64,000 nucleotides of DNA from Actinoplanes siamensis (GCF_016862395.1 NZ_BOMW01000018.1:45315-109314), one strand, 5' to 3'. Positions 27,886-36,830 are shown, counted from the first letter of the stretch. Made by a program: numbers and translations. The notes: a model not told the origin generated them from the letters alone.

Positions 27886-27908
27886 CGAAGTAAACTTAGT
27901 TTACTTCG
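27886..27908. promoter_or_regulatory. Perfect 23-bp palindromic operator
   Basis: Arms CGAAGTAAACT and AGTTTACTTCG are perfect 11-bp inverted repeats around one central T. Strikingly AT-rich for this genome and the size of a TetR-family site. It lies 157 bp beyond the stop of the TetR gene at 28065 and 103 bp upstream of an orphan gene start. Confidence 0.75.
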
Positions 27909-27988
27909 CAGACTCCCGGCTCCGCAGACTCCCGGCTCCGCAGACTCCCGGCTCCGCAGACTCCCGGCTCCGCAGACTCCCGGCTCCG
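27909..27988. repeat. Five tandem 16-bp repeats
   Basis: Five exact copies of CAGACTCCCGGCTCCG directly abut the palindrome at 27886-27908; a sixth decayed copy (CAGGCTGCCGG) runs to 27999. There are no spacers, so this is a minisatellite, not a CRISPR. It sits between the operator and the ribosome site at 27998. Confidence 0.9.
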
Positions 27989-28010
27989 CAGGCTGCCGGA
28001 AGGAACAAGC

Positions 28011-28064
28011 ATGGCGATCACCCCGACGCGCCGGCTGGGCCTCGCGGTGCGACGCGCGCCTGGG
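28011..28064 (+). pseudogene. Decapitated gene start (ribosome site and first codons only)
   Basis: GGAAGGA (27998-28004) is ideally spaced before ATG 28011, and the frame starts MAITPTRRLGLAVRR. Beyond about 18 codons the frame only continues antisense through the TetR gene, which is clearly coded on the other strand. The likeliest reading is the 5' end of an operator-controlled gene whose body was deleted. A chance start is the alternative. Confidence 0.4.
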
Positions 28065-28610
28065 TCAGGCCGGGGTGATCAGTCGCTGGAGGACGGCGCC
28101 GTAGCGGGTGACCAGGTCTTTCGGGTCGGCGGCGAGCAGCTCGGCGTCGCCCACCACCCACAGGGCGTGGAACAGGCCGCCGACCACCGCCGCCGCCAGG
28201 CGGGCACGCAGGTCGGCATCCGGGCCGGTCAGGCGGGAGCGCACGGGGACGACGAGAGTGTGCTCGTGGATGGCCCGGAGACGTCCCTTGATCTGCGGCT
28301 CGCCGGATCCCCGGACCAGGGCCAGGTAAACGCCGCGCATGTCGTCGTCGGCCAGCAGTCGCTCGACGAAGCGCTCGCCGAACTCGGCCGGCGGCACGTC
28401 GAGCAGCGGATCGTCGTCGACGGTGAGCCGCATGGTGTCCAGGAAGAGCATTTCCTTACTGCCGAAATGGCGGATCACCAGGGCCGGATTGATCTCGGCA
28501 AGGGCCGCGATGTCGCGCACCGAGGTGCGGGAGTAACCCTTCTCGTGGAAGAGCCGGGTCGCCGCCGAGCGAATCTCCTCACGCGTCGCCGCGCCCGTAC
28601 GCCTCACCAT
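28065..28610 (-). CDS. TetR-family transcriptional regulator
   Basis: 181 residues. Helix-turn-helix at about 25-55 (TSVRDIAALAEINPALVIRH), then a helical ligand domain ending in LRARLAAAVVGGLFHALWVVG. It is clearly paralogous to the TetR at 50112: both share PALVIRHFGSKE, the GVY segment and the (E/Q)IK-(E/G)RLRA block. Start ATG 28610 has AGGG only 1-2 nt upstream; GTG 28607 would be better spaced. It may bind the palindrome at 27886, although it is transcribed towards it instead of away, which is unusual for a repressor and its target. Confidence 0.85.
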   Translation of the reverse strand: MVRRTGAATREEIRSAATRLFHEKGYSRTSVRDIAALAEINPALVIRHFGSKEMLFLDTMRLTVDDDPLLDVPPAEFGERFVERLLADDDMRGVYLALVRGSGEPQIKGRLRAIHEHTLVVPVRSRLTGPDADLRARLAAAVVGGLFHALWVVGDAELLAADPKDLVTRYGAVLQRLITPA

Positions 28611-28770
28611 TCCCTGATGGTATGCCGCGCTCCGGGCGGGGATCGCGGTTCCATACCGCGTCAGATCCCTTATTTGGGGAAAAATCCCGCAGATTCCTTC
28701 GATCGTGTGAACTGATCGGCGTTTCCGTGTTCAGCTTTCCCCGACATGCAACTGCGGAGAAAGGGAAACG

Positions 28771-29526
28771 ATGCGCAAGACGACACGAAGCCTGACCATC
28801 GCCGGAGCGGGCATTCTGGCCGGTGCCGCGCTGACCGGTCCCGCGCAGGCGGCGCCGGCGAACGTGCCGGACAACGCACGCGCGACCAGAAGCCAGGCGC
28901 AGAACCTACTTCCGGACGACATCTTCGGCTTCTACGACTCCAGAACCGCATGTGAGTCGATCAGCCAGCTCGGGGCGGCGGTCGGAGCGTGGGACAGCAC
29001 CGACTGCCGGGAGGCATTCCACGGAGTGCGCCGAATATTCGTGCTGGTGGCCGACTTTGATAGTCAGCAACAACCGGAGTTACCAAGCTGGCCTGGCGCG
29101 CCGGCGGGCGGGACGGCTCCCAGTGACACCGGAGCCCGCACCACCGGCACCGGCGCCGGGACAACCGGGACCGGGACAACTGGAACCGGAACCACCGGAA
29201 CCACGGGCACCGGCACCACGGGCACCGGAGCCACGACCACCGGAACCACGACCACCGGCACCGGGACAACCGGCACCACCGGAATCACGGGCACCGGCAC
29301 CGGGACAACCGGCACCACGGGCACCGGCACCGCGACCACCGGCACCACGGGCACAGGCACCGGAACCGGAGCCACCGGAACCACGGGCACCGGCACCGGA
29401 GCCACGACCACCGGCGCCGGGACAACCGGCACCACGGGCACAGGCACCGGAACCACCGGAACCACGACGACCGGGACCGGCACCACCGGAACCGGCGGAA
29501 CCCCACCCGCCACCTCCGTGCGCTGA
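28771..29526 (+). CDS. Secreted Thr-Gly-repeat protein with a small two-cysteine domain
   Basis: 251 residues. A Sec signal (MRKTTRSLTIAGAGILAGAA, cleavage after AQA) is followed by a roughly 80-residue domain with ACESISQLGAAVGAWDSTDC, then over 130 residues of Thr-Gly repeats (TGTGTTGTTG type). The two cysteines probably pair outside the cell. The Thr-rich tail resembles glycosylated wall linkers but no anchor motif follows. ATG has GAGAAAGGGAAACG upstream. The domain is shared with the next gene (AC-x5-LGA/IGA-x2-G-x-W-x3-DC), so the pair form a small secreted family. The repeat is imperfect at the DNA level. Confidence 0.78.
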   Translation: MRKTTRSLTIAGAGILAGAALTGPAQAAPANVPDNARATRSQAQNLLPDDIFGFYDSRTACESISQLGAAVGAWDSTDCREAFHGVRRIFVLVADFDSQQQPELPSWPGAPAGGTAPSDTGARTTGTGAGTTGTGTTGTGTTGTTGTGTTGTGATTTGTTTTGTGTTGTTGITGTGTGTTGTTGTGTATTGTTGTGTGTGATGTTGTGTGATTTGAGTTGTTGTGTGTTGTTTTGTGTTGTGGTPPATSVR

Positions 29527-29616
29527 CCCCGCCGGCGGCCACTTCCCCGATCCGGGAAGCGGCCGCCGCTGTCGTGATCGGCTGAATCCACCGACGTGCG
29601 AACAAGGGAGGGAGAC

Positions 29617-29997
29617 ATGAGAACGACGACGAAACTGGTCATCACCGGCGGCGCGCTGCTGGCCGCGCTGGCGCTGACCGCCGGGCCGGCACAGGCCGGT
29701 CCGCGCAACGACGACCCAGATGTCAAGGCCGCCTGCGACACCTTCAACCGGATTGGCGCCGAGACCGGCCTCTGGCCCCGCCAGGACTGTGCGAACTGGC
29801 ACGTGAACCGCGGCACCACCTCGGTACGGACGGTCAACTACCAGGGCTGGTGGCCGTTCACGGACCTGGACCTCGACCTGGACCTGCCGGATCTGCACCG
29901 TCTGACGAACCTGCCGGCGGTGCTGAACATCAACAGCCCATCCGGGAGCGTCACCGTTCCGTTCGGGCCGGGGGGCCGTACCTCCGCAAACGGCTGA
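29617..29997 (+). CDS. Small secreted protein, paralogue of the upstream gene without repeats
   Basis: 126 residues. Signal peptide MRTTTKLVITGGALLAALAL ending at AQA-GP, then ACDTFNRIGAETGLWPRQDC, matching the two-cysteine domain of the protein at 28771, but the Thr-Gly tail is replaced by TDLDLDLDLPDL and a Gly/Pro-rich end. ATG 29617 follows GGGAGGGAG. Ninety bases separate the two genes, which share orientation and signal-peptide style. Function unknown; a surface or aerial-hyphae structural role is conceivable but unsupported. Confidence 0.75.
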   Translation: MRTTTKLVITGGALLAALALTAGPAQAGPRNDDPDVKAACDTFNRIGAETGLWPRQDCANWHVNRGTTSVRTVNYQGWWPFTDLDLDLDLPDLHRLTNLPAVLNINSPSGSVTVPFGPGGRTSANG

Positions 29998-30026
29998 AAG
30001 AGCCGAGCGGACCGCAAGCGATCAGC

Positions 30027-30056
30027 GGCGGCCGGGGGTCCCGCCCCCCGGCCGCC
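30027..30056. terminator. Bidirectional hairpin terminator
   Basis: A perfect 12-bp stem (GGCGGCCGGGGG with its complement at 30045-30056) and a 6-nt loop between the convergent secreted-protein gene and the MoaD-like gene. It can serve both strands. Confidence 0.75.
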
Positions 30057-30067
30057 CATCTTTCCGA

Positions 30068-30364
30068 TCAGCCGCCGGCCATCGCGCCGACCACCATGAA
30101 GGGTTCCTCGCCGCGCGCCACCCGGTCCGGCAACGGCGCGTCCGGCGGTTCGTTGGACAGATCCTCCTCGCAGGCGAAGAAGCGCACCAGCGGACGCCGC
30201 TGCCCGGTCCCCCGGTCGCGGATGGTGCCGGCGAGCATCGGATAGTCGCGCTCCACCGCGTCCAGCACACCGCGCTGGGTGACCGGCCCGTCCACCTCGA
30301 CCTGGACCTCCTTGCCGGTCCGGGCGAGCGTGCGCAGGTGCACCGGCAGGACCACCCGGATCAC
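30068..30364 (-). CDS. MoaD/ThiS-family ubiquitin-like protein
   Basis: 98 residues with a beta-grasp pattern ([14 protein letters not shown], then [15 protein letters not shown]) and a C-terminal Gly-Gly (VVGAMAGG), the site at which sulfur carriers such as MoaD and ThiS are adenylated and thiocarboxylated. No moa or thi genes are near, so the acceptor pathway is unknown. GTG 30364 overlaps the BNR-repeat gene's stop by 4 nt, so the two proteins are made together. The insertion [20 protein letters not shown] is unlike housekeeping MoaD. Confidence 0.8.
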   Translation of the reverse strand: MIRVVLPVHLRTLARTGKEVQVEVDGPVTQRGVLDAVERDYPMLAGTIRDRGTGQRRPLVRFFACEEDLSNEPPDAPLPDRVARGEEPFMVVGAMAGG

Positions 30365-31476
30365 GGCAGCACCTGGGCTTCCACCGAGAGCACCGGCGGC
30401 AGGTCCCGCACGATCGCGGTCCACGTGTCGCCGCTGTCCGCCGACGCGTACACCTGGCCGCCGCTGGTTCCGAAGTAGACGCCGCACCCGTCGAGGGTGT
30501 CCACCGCCATCGCGTCCCGCAACACGTTGACGTAGCAGTGCGACTGCGGCAGTCCGGCGGTCAGCGGCTCCCACTCGTGCCCGCCGCTGCGGCTGCGGTA
30601 GACGCGCAGCTTGCCGTCCATCACGTAGTGCAGGGAGTCGCTGGTGATCGGCACCACGTAAATCGTCTCGGGTTCGTGCGCGTGCACCGCGATCGGGAAG
30701 CCGAAGTCGGTCGGCAGGTCCCCGCTGACCTCGTGCCACCGGCCACCCGCGTCGTCGGTGCGCATCACGTCCCAGTGCTTCTGCATGAACAGCGTGTCCG
30801 GCCGGGACGGGTGCATGGCGAGCCGGTGCACGCAGTGCCCCACCTCGGCGTCCTCGTCGGGAATGCCGTCCGAGCGCAGGCCCGCGTTGATCGGCTGCCA
30901 GGTCGCACCGCCGTCGTCGGTACGGAACGCGCCGGCCGCGGAGATCGCCACGTACATCCGTTCCGGGTCGGTGGGGTGCAGCACGATCGTGTGCAGGCAC
31001 ATCCCGCCGGCTCCGGGCTGCCAGGACGGGCCGGTCCGGTGCTGCCGCAGGGCGGTCAGCTCCTCCCACTTCTGCCCGCCGTCCGTCGACTTGTAGAGCG
31101 CGGCGTCCTCGGCGCCGGCCCAGACGGTGTCCGGGTCGGTGCGGGACGGCTCGAGGTGCCAGATGCGCTTGAACTCCCAGGGACGGGGTGTTCCGTCGTA
31201 CCAGAGGTGGTCACCGACGGGGGCGGCGTAAGTGAAGTCGTTGCCGGCCGCCTGCCAGTTCTTGCCGCCGTCGTCGGAGCGTTGCATGATCTGGCCGAAC
31301 CAGCCGGAGGTCTGGGAGGCCCAGATCCGGTCCGGTTCGGCCGGAGAACCGTTCACGTGGTAGATCTCCCAGCCGGCGAAGTGCGGGCCGTCGATCGTCC
31401 AGTCCTGGCGCGTCCCGTCCGAGGTCAGGATGAACGCGCCTTTGCGTGTGCCTACCAGTAGCCGTACGCCAGTCAT
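30361..31476 (-). CDS. BNR/sialidase-like beta-propeller protein
   Basis: 371 residues with repeated Asp-box (BNR) motifs: [40 protein letters not shown] and [10 protein letters not shown], spaced as blades of a six- or seven-blade propeller. There is no signal peptide and the sialidase Arg triad is not evident, so it is probably not a secreted sialidase but a cytoplasmic propeller. Translationally coupled to a MoaD-like protein, an association that hints at joint function. ATG 31476. Twenty-five bp downstream of the chemoreceptor-like gene. Confidence 0.85.
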   Translation of the reverse strand: MTGVRLLVGTRKGAFILTSDGTRQDWTIDGPHFAGWEIYHVNGSPAEPDRIWASQTSGWFGQIMQRSDDGGKNWQAAGNDFTYAAPVGDHLWYDGTPRPWEFKRIWHLEPSRTDPDTVWAGAEDAALYKSTDGGQKWEELTALRQHRTGPSWQPGAGGMCLHTIVLHPTDPERMYVAISAAGAFRTDDGGATWQPINAGLRSDGIPDEDAEVGHCVHRLAMHPSRPDTLFMQKHWDVMRTDDAGGRWHEVSGDLPTDFGFPIAVHAHEPETIYVVPITSDSLHYVMDGKLRVYRSRSGGHEWEPLTAGLPQSHCYVNVLRDAMAVDTLDGCGVYFGTSGGQVYASADSGDTWTAIVRDLPPVLSVEAQVLP

Positions 31477-31501
31477 GGCCTCACTGTGCCGCAGAAAACG
31501 G

Positions 31502-33040
31502 TCATCTCTCCAAGGCGCGGGCCATTTCCGCCTGTTCGGCGAGCACTTCGTTCATCCGCACCTGCACCGCGTCCATCTTTCCGATGGTCTCCGCCGTGGT
31601 GTGGATGCCGGCCGACACGGTCTCCGCACTGGCCTGGATCCCGGCGATCTGCTCGGCCACCCGCTGGGTCGCCTCGGCGGTCTCCCGGGCCAGGTCCTTG
31701 ACCTCCCCGGCGACCACCGCGAAGCCCTTGCCGGCCTCACCGGCGCGGGCCGCCTCGATGGTGGCGTTGAGCGCGAGCAGGTTGGTCTGCTCGGCGATCG
31801 ACTCGATGATCTTGATAACGTCGCCGATCGCGGTGGACGCCTGGCCCAGCGCGGCGACCTCGGCGGTCATCGCGGAAGCCCGGGTCACCGCCTGCTCGGC
31901 GACCTCGGTGGCGTCGCCGCTGGCGTCGCGCAGCCGCTCGACGGTGTCCAGCAGGGCGCGGGCGTTGGCGGCCGCCCGTTCAGTGCCGCGCAGCACGTCG
32001 AGCCGCTGGTTGACCAGCTGCTGAACGTTGCGCAGGGCGGCCGCGCGGGACTCGGACAGATCGATGTACTCGGTGGTGAAGAAGTCCATGGTGCCGACCA
32101 CCCGGTCACCGCTGGTGATCGGGAAGCAGACCCCGGAACGCACTCCGGCACGGCCCGCCGCGGGCGCCCGCACGCAGTCGGTGAGTTCCGACAGGTCACG
32201 GACGAAGACCAGGTCCCGGGCCCGCCAGGCGCGCCCGGAGAGCCCGACGCCCTCCGCGAACGTGGCGGCCAGCGTGACCCGGCGGAACTCCTCGCCGGCC
32301 GAGCCCGACTCGACCTCGAATCTCAGCACGTTCGCGTCCGGGTCGACCTCCCAGTACGACCCGTACGCCCACCCGAACGCGGAGCGCACCGCGTCCAGGG
32401 CGGCCCGCAGCGCCGACTGGCTGTCCACGGACGCGCCCAGCCGGGTCACGACAGCGGTGACCGCCATCCGGTCGTCGGCGACCTGGCGCAGCTCGGCCGC
32501 GGCGATCGCCGCGCTGCGGGCACGTTCGGCGATCCGGGCGATCGTCGCGAACTTCTCCTTGCGCGCGTCGTCCAGGTAGAGCGGAACCGGCGAGTAGTAC
32601 TCCAGGACGCCCATCACCTCGTTGCCCTTGGTGACCGGCAGCACCAGGCCGGCGACCATGCCGCTGCCCAGCGCGGTCTGGCAGCGCCGGCAGCCGCCGC
32701 ACTCGGCGAGCGACTCGGCGCTGGTCAGCTGCCGGGTCCGGTACGCCCGGCCGAGCAACCCGCTGTCCATCGGCAGCGACCTGCCGGGCGTCGCCGCCTG
32801 GAGCTGCGGGGTGAGCCGGCCGGTCTCGTGGACCAGGCGCAGCTGCCGGCCGTCGGGCACCCAGATCGCGCCGTAGCCGAAACCGTACGACTCCACGGTA
32901 CTGGCCACCGTGATCCGCCAGGCGTTGATCTCGTCGGTCGCCGTCTCCAGCGCCAGCACCAACTCTTCCAGGGCCTCGACGTCACGGGGGATGGGCCGGG
33001 TGGCCTCCGGACCGGGCTGCTGGGAACCGAACCACCGCAC
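31502..33040 (-). CDS. Soluble methyl-accepting chemotaxis-like protein with two GAF domains
   Basis: 512 residues without membrane helices. Two GAF domains (about 25-185 and 205-355) precede a coiled-coil signalling region with the highly conserved hairpin tip [20 protein letters not shown] and [12 protein letters not shown], the CheA/CheW-binding site of chemoreceptors. The first GAF contains CGGCRRC, a cysteine cluster that might bind a metal or respond to redox. No che genes are in the window. GTG 33040 has a strong GGAGGAGTAGC site. Confidence 0.87.
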   Translation of the reverse strand: MRWFGSQQPGPEATRPIPRDVEALEELVLALETATDEINAWRITVASTVESYGFGYGAIWVPDGRQLRLVHETGRLTPQLQAATPGRSLPMDSGLLGRAYRTRQLTSAESLAECGGCRRCQTALGSGMVAGLVLPVTKGNEVMGVLEYYSPVPLYLDDARKEKFATIARIAERARSAAIAAAELRQVADDRMAVTAVVTRLGASVDSQSALRAALDAVRSAFGWAYGSYWEVDPDANVLRFEVESGSAGEEFRRVTLAATFAEGVGLSGRAWRARDLVFVRDLSELTDCVRAPAAGRAGVRSGVCFPITSGDRVVGTMDFFTTEYIDLSESRAAALRNVQQLVNQRLDVLRGTERAAANARALLDTVERLRDASGDATEVAEQAVTRASAMTAEVAALGQASTAIGDVIKIIESIAEQTNLLALNATIEAARAGEAGKGFAVVAGEVKDLARETAEATQRVAEQIAGIQASAETVSAGIHTTAETIGKMDAVQVRMNEVLAEQAEMARALER

Positions 33041-33182
33041 GCTGCTACTCCTCCACCATCCGGATCCTCGTCCATCCATCGGCCCCGGGGCGCGCAGATG
33101 TAGTGAAAGCTCGGACCACCCGGTCGGCACGCCGGCCGTTCCGGGCGTCCGCGCCGCCCGGCGGACCGCGGGCCCCCCGTCC

Positions 33183-33641
33183 TCAGCGCTGCGGCCAGAC
33201 CAACAGGACCCGGCACGGCGCGTGGTCGACCACGAACCGGCTGGCCGGTCCGAGGCTCTTCGGGCCCGGCCGGTCCACGTCCCCGTCCCGCGCCGCCACC
33301 AGCAGATCCATCCCGGCACAGGCGGCGACCACCTCGCGTTCGACGCGGCCGCGCCGGAACACGGTCCGGGCCGCCCGGCCGAACCGCTCCTGGGCGGCCG
33401 TCATCAACTCGTTCTCGGCCGCCACCCCGGCCGCCTCGACCACGGTCCCCGGGTCCTGATGGCCGCGATGCGGCCACCCGCCACGGCCGAGCAGGCCGGC
33501 ATACGCGCCGTGCGCCCCGGCCGCGATGGCGGGGTCGAGCGCGTGCACCAGGGTCACGGAGTCGTCCGGGCCGGTCAGGTCCCGCGCCGCGTCCACGGCT
33601 GCCGGCCAGACGCCTTCCCGTACCCACACCAGTACGTCCAC
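33183..33641 (-). CDS. Universal stress protein family
   Basis: 152 residues with a single Usp fold: [19 protein letters not shown] at the start, [10 protein letters not shown] after strand 2, and at the end [14 protein letters not shown], the usual last strand. The ATP-binding GxxGx9G(S/T) motif is not clear, with [26 protein letters not shown] in its place, so nucleotide binding is uncertain. GTG 33641 lacks a strong ribosome site. 142 nt upstream of the soluble chemoreceptor gene on the same strand. Confidence 0.75.
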   Translation of the reverse strand: MDVLVWVREGVWPAAVDAARDLTGPDDSVTLVHALDPAIAAGAHGAYAGLLGRGGWPHRGHQDPGTVVEAAGVAAENELMTAAQERFGRAARTVFRRGRVEREVVAACAGMDLLVAARDGDVDRPGPKSLGPASRFVVDHAPCRVLLVWPQR

Positions 33642-33715
33642 GGTCAGAAGACTTGCAGCCCTTCGCCGCCGCCGCCACCCACACTCGCCTGCGCGACGCC
33701 CGGCTGCCCCGCAGG

Positions 33716-33839
33716 GTGTGTCCCGCCTCTGGAGAGACCTCCGGCGGCCAGCCGGGGGCGTGCGGCTGGTCACTGGAGTGTGTCCCGAGCCGGGAGGGAC
33801 CCCCGGCGGCCAGCCGCGGCCGCGCGGTTGGTCGCCGGA
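33716..33839. repeat. Two tandem 62-bp repeat units with internal 9-8-9 hairpins (copies 2 and 3)
   Basis: Units 33716-33777 and 33778-33839 begin GTGTGTCCCG and are about 80% identical by eye. Each has a hairpin, GGCCAGCCG/CGGCTGGTC at 33746-33771 and GGCCAGCCG/CGGTTGGTC at 33808-33833, both with 8-nt loops. The period is not a multiple of three and the gap carries no gene. Related to 3246-3271 and 49983-50107. Confidence 0.8.
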
Positions 33840-33969
33840 GGCGCGCAGCGGGGTCGCCGGGTCGCCACGAAACGTGTTTCCTGAGAATGGCCTTCAGCTT
33901 GACTGGGTACCTTGACCTGACTCGGCTCCGGTCTCCGGCGCCGAGTCGGTGATCCCTACGAAGGAGTTG

Positions 33970-35268
33970 ATGTCCGCCGTGGGCGGATACGGGTGGCAAG
34001 TCGTCCTCGTCATGGTTCTCGTGCTGCTCAACGCGGCCTTCTCCGGCAGCGAGATGGCCCTGATCTCGCTGCGCGAGAGCCAGCTCCAGCGCCTGGAGCG
34101 GCAGAGCCGTGCCGGCCGCACCCTGGCGCGCCTGGCCCGGGATCCGAACAGGTTCCTCGCCACCATCCAGATCGGCATCACGCTGGCCGGATTTCTGGCG
34201 TCGGCGGCCGCGGCGGTCTCGCTCGCGCAGCCGCTGATCAAGCCGCTCGGGTTCCTCGGCACGGCGGCCGAGCCGATCGCCATCGTGATCGTGACCATCC
34301 TGCTCACGTTCTTCACGCTGGTGGTGGGTGAGCTGGCGCCGAAGCGGATCGCGATGCAGCGGGCCGAGGGGTGGGCGCTGCTGGTGGCCCGGCCGCTGGA
34401 CGTGCTGGCGACGCTGTCCCGGCCGGTGGTCTGGTTCCTCGGCAAGGCCACCGACCTGGTGGTGCGGATGACCGGCGGCGACCCCGAGGCGGGCCGCGAG
34501 GAGGTCAGCGCCGAGGAGATCCGGGACATGGTCGCCCAGCAGCAGGAGTTCACCCCGGAGCAGCGCACCATCATCAGCGGCGCGTTCGACATCGCCGACC
34601 GCACGCTGCGCGAGATCCTGGTGCCGCGCCGCGACGTGCTGATCCTGCCCGCCGTGATGCGCTCCTCCGAGGCGCTGCAGGTGCTGGTCGACGGCGGTCA
34701 CTCGCGGGCGCCGGTGACCGGGCCGCTGGGTCTGGACGACGTGCTCGGCGTGGTCCACCTGCGCGACCTGATCGGCTCCGAGGGGCACGTCCTCGACCAC
34801 ATGTTCACGCCGACCTTCCTGCCCGAGACGCTGAAGATCGCCGACGCGATGCGCCAGCTGCGCACCCAGCGCCAACAGTTCGCCCTGGTGGTCGACGAGC
34901 GCGGGGCGATCGACGGGATCGTCACGATGGAGGACCTGGTCGAGGAGGTGGTCGGCGAGATCTACGACGAGACCGACCGCGACGTGCAATCGGTGGTCCA
35001 TGAGGACGACGGCGCGATGCTGCTGCCGGGCACGTTCCCGATCCACGATCTGCCGGACATCGGCGTGGAGATCGAGGAGGAGGACGAGGGCGACTACACG
35101 ACGGTGGCCGGCCTGGTGCTGGCCCGCCTGGGGCACATCCCGACGGCGCCTGGCGAGACGGTGGCGATCCATGGGCACACCGCCGAGGTGGTGGAGATCA
35201 CCGGCCGGGCGATCACCCAGTTGCGGCTGCGCCCGGTGCAGACCGAGAGCCCGGCCACAGTTTCCTAG
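33970..35268 (+). CDS. CNNM/CorC-type membrane protein with CBS domains
   Basis: 432 residues: an N-terminal DUF21 region of three to four helices (LLNAAFSGSEMALISLRESQ, then ELAPKRIAMQ), a tandem CBS pair (ILVPRRDVLILPA, ...ALVVDERGAIDGIVTMEDL-x-EEVVGEI) and a C-terminal CorC/HlyC domain (GDYTTVAGLVLARLGHIP). Such proteins are linked to magnesium or cobalt efflux, with the CBS pair sensing nucleotide-metal. ATG 33970 follows AAGGAG closely; GTG 33949 is an alternative without a site. Annotated elsewhere as hemolysin-family, a misleading name. Confidence 0.87.
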   Translation: MSAVGGYGWQVVLVMVLVLLNAAFSGSEMALISLRESQLQRLERQSRAGRTLARLARDPNRFLATIQIGITLAGFLASAAAAVSLAQPLIKPLGFLGTAAEPIAIVIVTILLTFFTLVVGELAPKRIAMQRAEGWALLVARPLDVLATLSRPVVWFLGKATDLVVRMTGGDPEAGREEVSAEEIRDMVAQQQEFTPEQRTIISGAFDIADRTLREILVPRRDVLILPAVMRSSEALQVLVDGGHSRAPVTGPLGLDDVLGVVHLRDLIGSEGHVLDHMFTPTFLPETLKIADAMRQLRTQRQQFALVVDERGAIDGIVTMEDLVEEVVGEIYDETDRDVQSVVHEDDGAMLLPGTFPIHDLPDIGVEIEEEDEGDYTTVAGLVLARLGHIPTAPGETVAIHGHTAEVVEITGRAITQLRLRPVQTESPATVS

Positions 35269-35307
35269 CGGCGTTTGCCCGCCGGCCGGACCGGGCAGGC
35301 TTCGGCG

Positions 35308-36543
35308 GTGTCCACGATCATCGCGCTCGTGCTGCTGGGCGCGGTGCTCGGTTTCGCCGTCGCCCGCCCGCGCGGCCTTCCGGAGGCGGTCGCCGCGGTT
35401 CCCGCGGCGCTGCTCTGCGTCGCCTGCCGGCTGGTCTCCGCCCGAGAGGCCCTGGATGAGGTACGGGCTCTGCTCCCGACCGTGCTGTTCCTCGCCGCCG
35501 TGCTGGTCCTGGCCCATCTCGCCGAGGTGCACGGGGTCTTCGGGTGGGCCGGCGCGGCGGTGGCCCGTTTCGGACAGGGCCGCCCCAAGCGGCTCCTGAC
35601 CGCGGTCTTCGCGGCGGCGGCGGTGACCACCGCGGTGCTCAGCCTGGACGCCACGGTCGTGCTGCTCACCCCGGTGGTGCTGACCGTCGCCGCCCGGGCC
35701 GGGGTGCGGCCCCGCCCGCACGTCTACGCCTGCACCCACCTGGCGAACTCGGCGTCGCTGCTGCTGCCGGTGTCGAATCTGACGAATCTGCTGGCGTTCG
35801 CGGCGAGCGGGCTGAGCTTCGCCGGGTTCGCGGCGCTGATGGCGGCGCCCTGGCTGATGGTGGTCGTCGCCGAGTACCTGGTGTTCCGCTTCTTCTTCGC
35901 CCGTGACCTGCACGGCCGCGCCGAGCCGCCGGCCGCGCCCGGGCCGGCTCCCCGGTACGCCCTGACCGTGCTCGCCGCGACGCTCGCCGGGTTCGCCGCG
36001 CTGCAGCCGCTCGGGGTGGAGCCGGCCTGGGTGGCGACGGCCGGGGCGGTCGCGCTGGCCGCCCCGCTGGCCCGCCGCCTGCGGGTGGGCACGCTGGTCA
36101 CCGAGGCGAACCCGATGTTCTGCGCGTTCGTGCTGGGACTGGGCGTGGTGGTGCTCGCGGTGCGCGACAACGGGCTCGGCGACTGGATCGACGGGCTGGT
36201 GCCCCGGCACGCCGACCTGCTCGGGCTGCTCGTCGTGGCCGGGCTGGCGGCGGTGCTCGCCAACCTGCTGAACAATCTGCCGGCGACGCTGGTGTTGCTG
36301 CCCGCGGCCAGCCACTCGCCGGGGCTGCTGCTGGCGGTGCTGATCGGGGTCAACGTGGGCCCGAACCTCACCTACGCCGGTTCGCTCGCCACCCTGCTGT
36401 GGCGGCGCATCCTGCACGCGCGCGACGCCGCGCCGCGTACCGCCGAATTCTTGTCCCTGGGGGTCGCGACCGTGCCGTTGTGCCTGGTCGCCGCAGTGGT
36501 AACGCTCTGGGCGGGGCTGCGGATCAGCGGCCACGCGGCGTAG
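35308..36543 (+). CDS. ArsB/SLC13-type anion carrier
   Basis: 411-residue integral membrane protein with about ten helices in the ion-transporter (IT) superfamily arrangement. The paired hairpins are visible: LSLDATVVLLTPVVLTVAAR in the first half and NLLNNLPATLVLLPAA with GVNVGPNLTYAGSLA in the second, which are hallmarks of ArsB arsenite pumps and related dicarboxylate carriers. No arsenic-resistance genes lie beside it, so arsenite as substrate is tentative. GTG 35308 (VSTIIALVLLG) after GGGCAGG. Confidence 0.82.
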   Translation: MSTIIALVLLGAVLGFAVARPRGLPEAVAAVPAALLCVACRLVSAREALDEVRALLPTVLFLAAVLVLAHLAEVHGVFGWAGAAVARFGQGRPKRLLTAVFAAAAVTTAVLSLDATVVLLTPVVLTVAARAGVRPRPHVYACTHLANSASLLLPVSNLTNLLAFAASGLSFAGFAALMAAPWLMVVVAEYLVFRFFFARDLHGRAEPPAAPGPAPRYALTVLAATLAGFAALQPLGVEPAWVATAGAVALAAPLARRLRVGTLVTEANPMFCAFVLGLGVVVLAVRDNGLGDWIDGLVPRHADLLGLLVVAGLAAVLANLLNNLPATLVLLPAASHSPGLLLAVLIGVNVGPNLTYAGSLATLLWRRILHARDAAPRTAEFLSLGVATVPLCLVAAVVTLWAGLRISGHAA

Positions 36544-36597
36544 GGCGGCGGTCCCTCACCGGGCCGGAGAGAACTTCCGGCGCCCAGGCCTGCCCGA

Positions 36598-36621
36598 AAA
36601 CGTACGCCTGGGCGTACGTTT
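36598..36621. promoter_or_regulatory. Perfect palindrome, 11-bp arms, operator-like
   Basis: AAACGTACGCC and GGCGTACGTTT flank a 2-nt centre (TG). The pattern fits a TetR-type dimer site and shares the GTACG core of the operators at 15641. It lies 55 bp after the ArsB-like gene and 210 bp before the membrane protein at 36831. No U-tract, so a terminator is less likely. Confidence 0.55.
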
Positions 36622-36830
36622 CGCCGAGCACCCGTGCTCTCGATCCGGCGATCGATCACCGCCGCCCGCAGAACGCCGTACCTCCCGATCGGCACGTCAC
36701 GAAGTCGACACCCCTCTCCGGGGCCGGTCAATCATCCGGTCTACCAGCGCGGACGTCGTTCATTGACAGGTATGGCGACCGCCTCTAGGGTCGCATCGAT
36801 TTGCAACTATCGCGCGGATTCGGAGGCGTC

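Noticed and set aside
27909..27999. Tandem 16-bp repeats as a possible CRISPR array
   Set aside because: Units are directly adjacent with no spacers and no cas genes are present.
28011..28715. Full-length plus-strand gene from the ATG at 28011
   Set aside because: Beyond about 18 codons it is antisense to a clear TetR gene; only the 5' stump is annotated.
29064..29837. Minus-strand frame rich in Val-Pro repeats
   Set aside because: It is the mirror image of the Thr-Gly repeat codons of the secreted protein on the plus strand, which has a signal peptide and ribosome site.
32725..36534. Very long open frame on the minus strand (over 1200 codons)
   Set aside because: It runs antisense to the CBS-domain and ArsB-like genes and has shadow composition (Arg/Gln/His-rich); such frames are common in high-GC DNA.
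36598..36621. Palindrome read as a terminator of the ArsB-like gene
   Set aside because: It lacks a U-tract and has a 2-nt loop, which suits a protein-binding dyad better than an RNA hairpin.
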